Part shown: positions 43,326 through 47,515 of the stretch, piece after piece | How the letters are laid out: every line of letters starts with the position of its first letter | Numbering within the stretch: position 1 is the first letter of the stretch | DNA from: Alphaproteobacteria bacterium | GTDB lineage: Bacteria > Pseudomonadota > Alphaproteobacteria > SMXQ01 | Direction: 5' to 3' | Assembly: GCA_009380075.1 (NCBI GenBank) | Contig: WHSO01000020.1 | Coordinates: forward strand, 1-47,515 | Length of the DNA stretch: 47,515 nucleotides | Position numbers and translations under genes: made by a program | The notes under the pieces: model-generated | Told to the model about the DNA's origin: nothing | Seen by the model: only the letters and a program-made list of their open reading frames with translations | The model's database searches: none

Positions 43326-43400
43326 ATGCCGCACCTGATCCTGTTCACGGGCGCCCTGGTGATCGGCCTGATGGTGAGCTGTGCGATCCTTGCCGTGTAA
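43326..43400 (+). CDS. Possible 24-residue membrane peptide
   Basis: A 24-codon frame starts with ATG at 43326, four bases after the pgeF stop, and ends TAA at 43400, inside the next gene's start region. It encodes a hydrophobic single-helix peptide (MPHLILFTGALVIGLMV then SCAILAV). No clear ribosome binding site is seen. It could be a translational-coupling leader or just chance; it is listed because composition and placement are suggestive. Confidence 0.3.
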   Translation: MPHLILFTGALVIGLMVSCAILAV

Positions 43401-44283
43401 TTTCAGCCGCGTGAGAGCGGCCCTCGTCGGCCTGGCCCTGCTGCTGCCGGCGGCCTGCCAACCGCCGCCGCAACCGTTCCGCAGCTTCGACCCGGCACGC
43501 GAACAGCCGCTGTCGGCCCCGGCAAGCCCGGCCGGGGTCCTGGTGCGGGCGGTGATCGGCACGCCGCAGCCGGTGGCCCTGGCCGAGGCGATGGCCCAGG
43601 CCCTGACCCGGCGCGACGTGATCGCCAACACCGGAGCCGGCAACCTGCGCAGCTGGCTTCTGACCGCAGTGGCGGAGACCGCCCCCGCGGCGAGCGCCGG
43701 CGACATACTCGAACTGCACATCCGCTGGGACCTCAACGACAACAACGGCCGTCCGCGCGGCGCCTTCGATCAACGCACGCACGTTCGGGCGGCGGAATGG
43801 GCGGCAGGCGCACCGGCGCTGATGCGTCGGCTCGCCGCTGCGGCGGCGGCGGAACTTGCCCCGCGTTTCGCCGACGCCAATGCGCCCGGCGTGACACAAC
43901 GCACCCTCACCGTGTCGTCGGTCGACGGCGCGCCCGGCGACGGTGGCGTCAGCCTGCGGCGCGCCCTCGACGGCGCGCTGCGCCGGCGCGGCTTCCACGT
44001 CAGTGACGCGGTCGTCGATAACGGCATCGTCATCGCCGGCACGGTGCGGGTGAGCCGGCTCAACGCCGCCAGCGACGAGGTCCACATCGCGTGGACCGCG
44101 CTGGCCCCCGACGGCGCGGTGCTGGGCACGGTGGAACAGCGCAACCGGGTGCCCGCGGGGAGCCTGTCGAGGCGCTGGGGCCGCGCCGCCAGCGACGTGG
44201 CGGAGGCGGCGGCACCGGGCATTGCGCGGCTGATCGCGCGGGCCCAGGTCGTGTCCTCGGACGGCGCGCGCGGGACCCGGTGA
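43381..44283 (+). CDS. Putative lipoprotein of unknown function
   Basis: The product has 300 residues starting at GTG (another GTG at 43411 is possible). A hydrophobic stretch (LVGLALLLPAACQ) ends in a lipobox-like PAAC, so it should be lipidated by Lgt, whose gene is in the same run. The rest is Ala/Arg-rich and soluble, with repeated VVDNGIVIAGTVRVSRL-like strands. No family is recognised. Confidence 0.7.
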   Translation: MRSLPCNFSRVRAALVGLALLLPAACQPPPQPFRSFDPAREQPLSAPASPAGVLVRAVIGTPQPVALAEAMAQALTRRDVIANTGAGNLRSWLLTAVAETAPAASAGDILELHIRWDLNDNNGRPRGAFDQRTHVRAAEWAAGAPALMRRLAAAAAAELAPRFADANAPGVTQRTLTVSSVDGAPGDGGVSLRRALDGALRRRGFHVSDAVVDNGIVIAGTVRVSRLNAASDEVHIAWTALAPDGAVLGTVEQRNRVPAGSLSRRWGRAASDVAEAAAPGIARLIARAQVVSSDGARGTR

Positions 44284-44341
44284 GCGCGGGATTTCAGGGT
44301 GATCCGGCGTTGCTTCCGCCCCCTCGCGGCTGGTAGAGTGC

Positions 44342-44380
44342 GCCCCGCCCGGGTGGGGGGTCAGGACCGGGCGCCGGGGC
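44342..44380. terminator. Possible hairpin before prs
   Basis: GCCCC and GCCCGG at 44342-44352 pair with CCGGGC at 44367-44372 and GGGGC at 44376-44380, with a 3-nt bulge. It is a strong GC stem between the lipoprotein gene and prs, but no T-run follows. It could also lie in the prs leader. Confidence 0.35.
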
Positions 44381-44422
44381 ATCGCCAGGCCGCCTCGCGA
44401 GCGGGGATAATCAGGGCATCCG

Positions 44423-45355
<933 letters not shown>

Positions 45356-45493
45356 CGTCCGCCGGCACGGTCGGCCGGCGCCGGACGCCGCCGGGAACCG
45401 ATTCGGGGCTACCCAAAGGCACGGTAATGCCGTATATGGTGCCGCGCAAACGGGCCGGCACCCCTGGAGGCCGGTCGTCACAAGGAGATTCCC

Positions 45494-46210
45494 ATGGCTG
45501 AATTGATTTCGCTTTCCGCGCAGCCGCGGGACCGGGTCGGGAAGGGGGCCGCCCGGGCCGCACGCCGCGCCGGAAAGGTGCCCGCCGTGCTCTACGGCGG
45601 CAAGCAACCCCCGCTTCCCCTCTCGGTCGATCCCGCCGCCGTGTCGCGCCAGCTCGCGACCGGCGCCTTCTTCACCACGATGATCGAGCTTGACGTCGGC
45701 GGTCAGACCCACCGCGCGCTCGCGCGTGACGTGCAGTTCCACCCGGTGAACGACCGGCCCGAACACGTCGACTTCCTGCGCGTGACCGCGGAAACGCTGA
45801 TCACCGTCGAAGTGCCCGTGATCTTCGATAACGAGGAAACCTGCCCGGGCCTCAAGCGCGGCGGCGTGCTCAACGTCGTGCGCCACGAGATCGAGCTGGA
45901 ATGCCGGGCCGACGCCATTCCTCATTCGCTGCATGCCGATCTGTCGACCTTCGACATCGGCGACAGCATCCACATCAGCCATATCCCGCTGCCTCCCGGG
46001 GTGACGCCGACGATCATCGATCGCGACTTCACTGTCGCCACCATCGCCGCACCCACCGTGGTCCGCGACGAGGCGATCGAGGCCGCCGCCGCCCAAGCGG
46101 CCGAGGCGGCCGAAGGCGAGGGCGAGGCCGAAGCCGAGGGCGCCGCAGAGGGCGAGGCCGGCGAAGGTTCCGCCGCCGAGAAGAAGCCCGCCGAAAAGGC
46201 GGAGAAGTAA
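45494..46210 (+). CDS. rplY: 50S ribosomal protein L25/Ctc
   Basis: The product has 238 residues, with AAGGAG 6 nt before the ATG. It is the long Ctc form: an L25 domain that binds 5S rRNA (residues ~1-95, GAARAARRAGKVPAVLYGG), then a second beta domain (ETLITVEVPVIF to LPPGVTPTI) and a low-complexity Ala/Glu tail. The constant rplY-pth-ychF order supports the call. A leader hairpin lies 30-55 bp upstream. Confidence 0.96.
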   Translation: MAELISLSAQPRDRVGKGAARAARRAGKVPAVLYGGKQPPLPLSVDPAAVSRQLATGAFFTTMIELDVGGQTHRALARDVQFHPVNDRPEHVDFLRVTAETLITVEVPVIFDNEETCPGLKRGGVLNVVRHEIELECRADAIPHSLHADLSTFDIGDSIHISHIPLPPGVTPTIIDRDFTVATIAAPTVVRDEAIEAAAAQAAEAAEGEGEAEAEGAAEGEAGEGSAAEKKPAEKAEK

Positions 46211-46255
46211 CCACCGGACGGCGTCCCCGCCGTCCTCTCGCGGGAGGCAGCGCAG

Positions 46256-46882
46256 GTGCGACTGCTCGTCGGCCTCGGCAATCCGGGCGCCAGATATGCC
46301 CGCACCCGGCACAACATCGGATTCATGGCGGTGGACGAAATCGTCCGCCGCCATGGCTTCGGCCCGTGGCGCGCGCGTTTCCAGGGTAAATGTGCCGAGG
46401 GCACGGTCGCGGGGGAGAAGATCCTCGCCCTCAAGCCCGAAACCTGGATGAACCATTCCGGCCGCGCGGTCGGCGAGGCGGTGCGCTTCTTCAAGATCGA
46501 GCCCGCCCAGGTCATCGTCCTCCACGACGAGATCGACCTCGCCGCCGGCAAGATCCGCTTCAAGATCGGCGGCGGCAACGCCGGCCATAACGGATTGCGC
46601 GACATCGACGCCCATATCGGCCGGGACTACGCGCGGGTGCGTCTCGGTGTCGGCCATCCCGGCGTGGCGGACGACGTGCACGACCACGTGCTCGACGAAT
46701 TTTCCAAGGCCGACATGGCCTGGGTGACGCCGCTGGTCGCGGCGGTCGCCGAGGCCTTTCCCCTGCTCGCCGGCGACGACGGGGCGCGCTTCCTCACCCG
46801 CGTCGCCCTGATCCTCAATCCGCCGCCGCCCAAGCCGCCCCACCCGCGCGCCACCGACGACGACGCCCCCAAGGACACCTGA
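46256..46882 (+). CDS. pth: Peptidyl-tRNA hydrolase
   Basis: The product has 208 residues and starts at GTG with GGGAGG upstream. It releases peptides from dropped-off peptidyl-tRNA. VGLGNPG and TRHNIGF carry the substrate Asn and catalytic His. The motifs [17 protein letters not shown] and [11 protein letters not shown] follow. The Pro/Lys-rich tail is longer than in E. coli. Confidence 0.96.
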   Translation: MRLLVGLGNPGARYARTRHNIGFMAVDEIVRRHGFGPWRARFQGKCAEGTVAGEKILALKPETWMNHSGRAVGEAVRFFKIEPAQVIVLHDEIDLAAGKIRFKIGGGNAGHNGLRDIDAHIGRDYARVRLGVGHPGVADDVHDHVLDEFSKADMAWVTPLVAAVAEAFPLLAGDDGARFLTRVALILNPPPPKPPHPRATDDDAPKDT

Positions 46883-46885
46883 GGT

Positions 46886-47515
46886 ATGAGCTTCAACTGC
46901 GGTATCGTCGGCCTGCCCAATGTCGGCAAGTCCACCCTGTTTAATGCCCTGACGGCGACCCAGGCGGCGGACGCGGCCAACTACCCGTTCTGCACCATCG
47001 AGCCCAACACCGGCCGCGTTGCCGTGCCGGACCCGCGTTTGGACACGCTCGCCCGTCTCGCCGAGTCGGCCAGGGTGGTGCCGGCGCAGCTTGAATTCGT
47101 CGATATCGCGGGGTTGGTCGCGGGTGCGTCGCGCGGCGAGGGCCTGGGCAACCAGTTCCTCGGCCATATCCGGGAGGTGGACGCGGTTCTTCAGGTCCTG
47201 CGCTGCTTCGAGGACGACGACATCACCCACGTCGCCGGCCGCGTCGATCCCCTGGCCGATGCCGAAATCGTGGAAACCGAGCTGATGCTGGCCGACCTCG
47301 ATAGCCTTGAACGGCGAGTCGACGGCCTGACCAAGAGGGCCCGCGGCAAGGACAAGGAGGCGGAGGCCCAACTCACCCTCGTGCAACAGCTGATCCCGGC
47401 GCTGCGGGACGGGAAACCTGCCCGCAGCGTCGCAATCGACGACAAGGACCGCGCTGCGTTCGAGCGGCTCCAACTCCTCACCGGCAAACCGGTTCTCTAC
47501 GTCTGCAACGTCGAC
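46886..47515 (+). CDS. ychF: Redox-regulated ATPase YchF (partial, runs off right edge)
   Basis: The first 210 residues are present. It is an Obg-family P-loop protein that prefers ATP and binds the ribosome. GLPNVGKSTLFNAL is the P-loop, NYPFCTIEPN is switch I, VDIAGLVAGASRGEGLGNQFL is the G3 region, and YVCNVD at the edge starts the G4 motif. The ATG follows pth by 3 nt. Confidence 0.96.
   Translation, partial: MSFNCGIVGLPNVGKSTLFNALTATQAADAANYPFCTIEPNTGRVAVPDPRLDTLARLAESARVVPAQLEFVDIAGLVAGASRGEGLGNQFLGHIREVDAVLQVLRCFEDDDITHVAGRVDPLADAEIVETELMLADLDSLERRVDGLTKRARGKDKEAEAQLTLVQQLIPALRDGKPARSVAIDDKDRAAFERLQLLTGKPVLYVCNVD

Noticed and set aside
44284-44422. tRNA-like text (GGCTGGTAGAGTGCGC) before prs
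   Set aside because: No T-loop GTTCGA, acceptor stem or anticodon arm could be placed.

Overview
This window looks like chromosome from a high-GC alphaproteobacterium, probably Rhodospirillales-like. The evidence is the GC-rich third codon positions and several housekeeping neighbourhoods typical of that class: uvrC-pgsA-moaD-moaE, ilvE next to a PetP-like MarR regulator and an OmpR-type two-component pair, ybjN-proC, lgt-midA-pgeF, and prs-rplY-pth-ychF. No rRNA, tRNA, CRISPR array, transposase or phage gene was recognised. Assignments rest on reading the translations by eye; no database search was run.

Layout. Positions 1-2.7 kb hold a cupin gene cut by the left edge and an EF-G-like GTPase. 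Positions 3.2-5.8 kb hold a small accessory block: a PqqD-HprK fusion kinase, an overlapping nucleotidyltransferase-like gene and a convergent 81-residue peptide gene. This could be an uncharacterised peptide-modification system. Positions 6-8.3 kb hold an aspartate aminotransferase and msrQ. Positions 8.5-12.2 kb are a copper/respiration cluster: Met/Cys-rich exported protein, Tat-exported multicopper oxidase, DUF411 protein, anchored cytochrome c and SCO1/SenC. Then come a Sel1-repeat protein, a frameshifted alpha/beta hydrolase, an SPFH/NfeD pair, and a secreted protein with two GH5 domains joined by a TSSGS minisatellite linker. The run ends with a LysR regulator, a DUF1127 protein, a palindromic repeat element and a pirin.

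Positions 20.8-24.6 kb are the second unusual block. An ECF sigma factor and a very short zinc-type anti-sigma lie between two ArsM-like methyltransferases, the second fused to a multi-helix membrane tail. A secreted cupin is encoded convergently beyond. The first methyltransferase and the cupin share an upstream motif, GGGAAC-N16-CGTCC, with identical spacing. I read this as the promoter of this sigma factor, which makes the block a small, probably redox- or metal/metalloid-responsive regulon.

From 24.6 kb to the end the window is mostly core genome: uvrB, a cold-shock protein, a Kef-type antiporter, a pteridine-reductase-like SDR with folB, uvrC-pgsA-moaD-moaE, ilvE divergent from marR-ompR-envZ, proC-ybjN, ubiK, lgt-midA-pgeF, a lipoprotein, prs, rplY, pth, and ychF cut by the right edge. 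Oddities here include a MoaD whose Gly-Gly is not C-terminal, a candidate leaderless MarR gene inside an inverted repeat, and a lone DnaA-box match.
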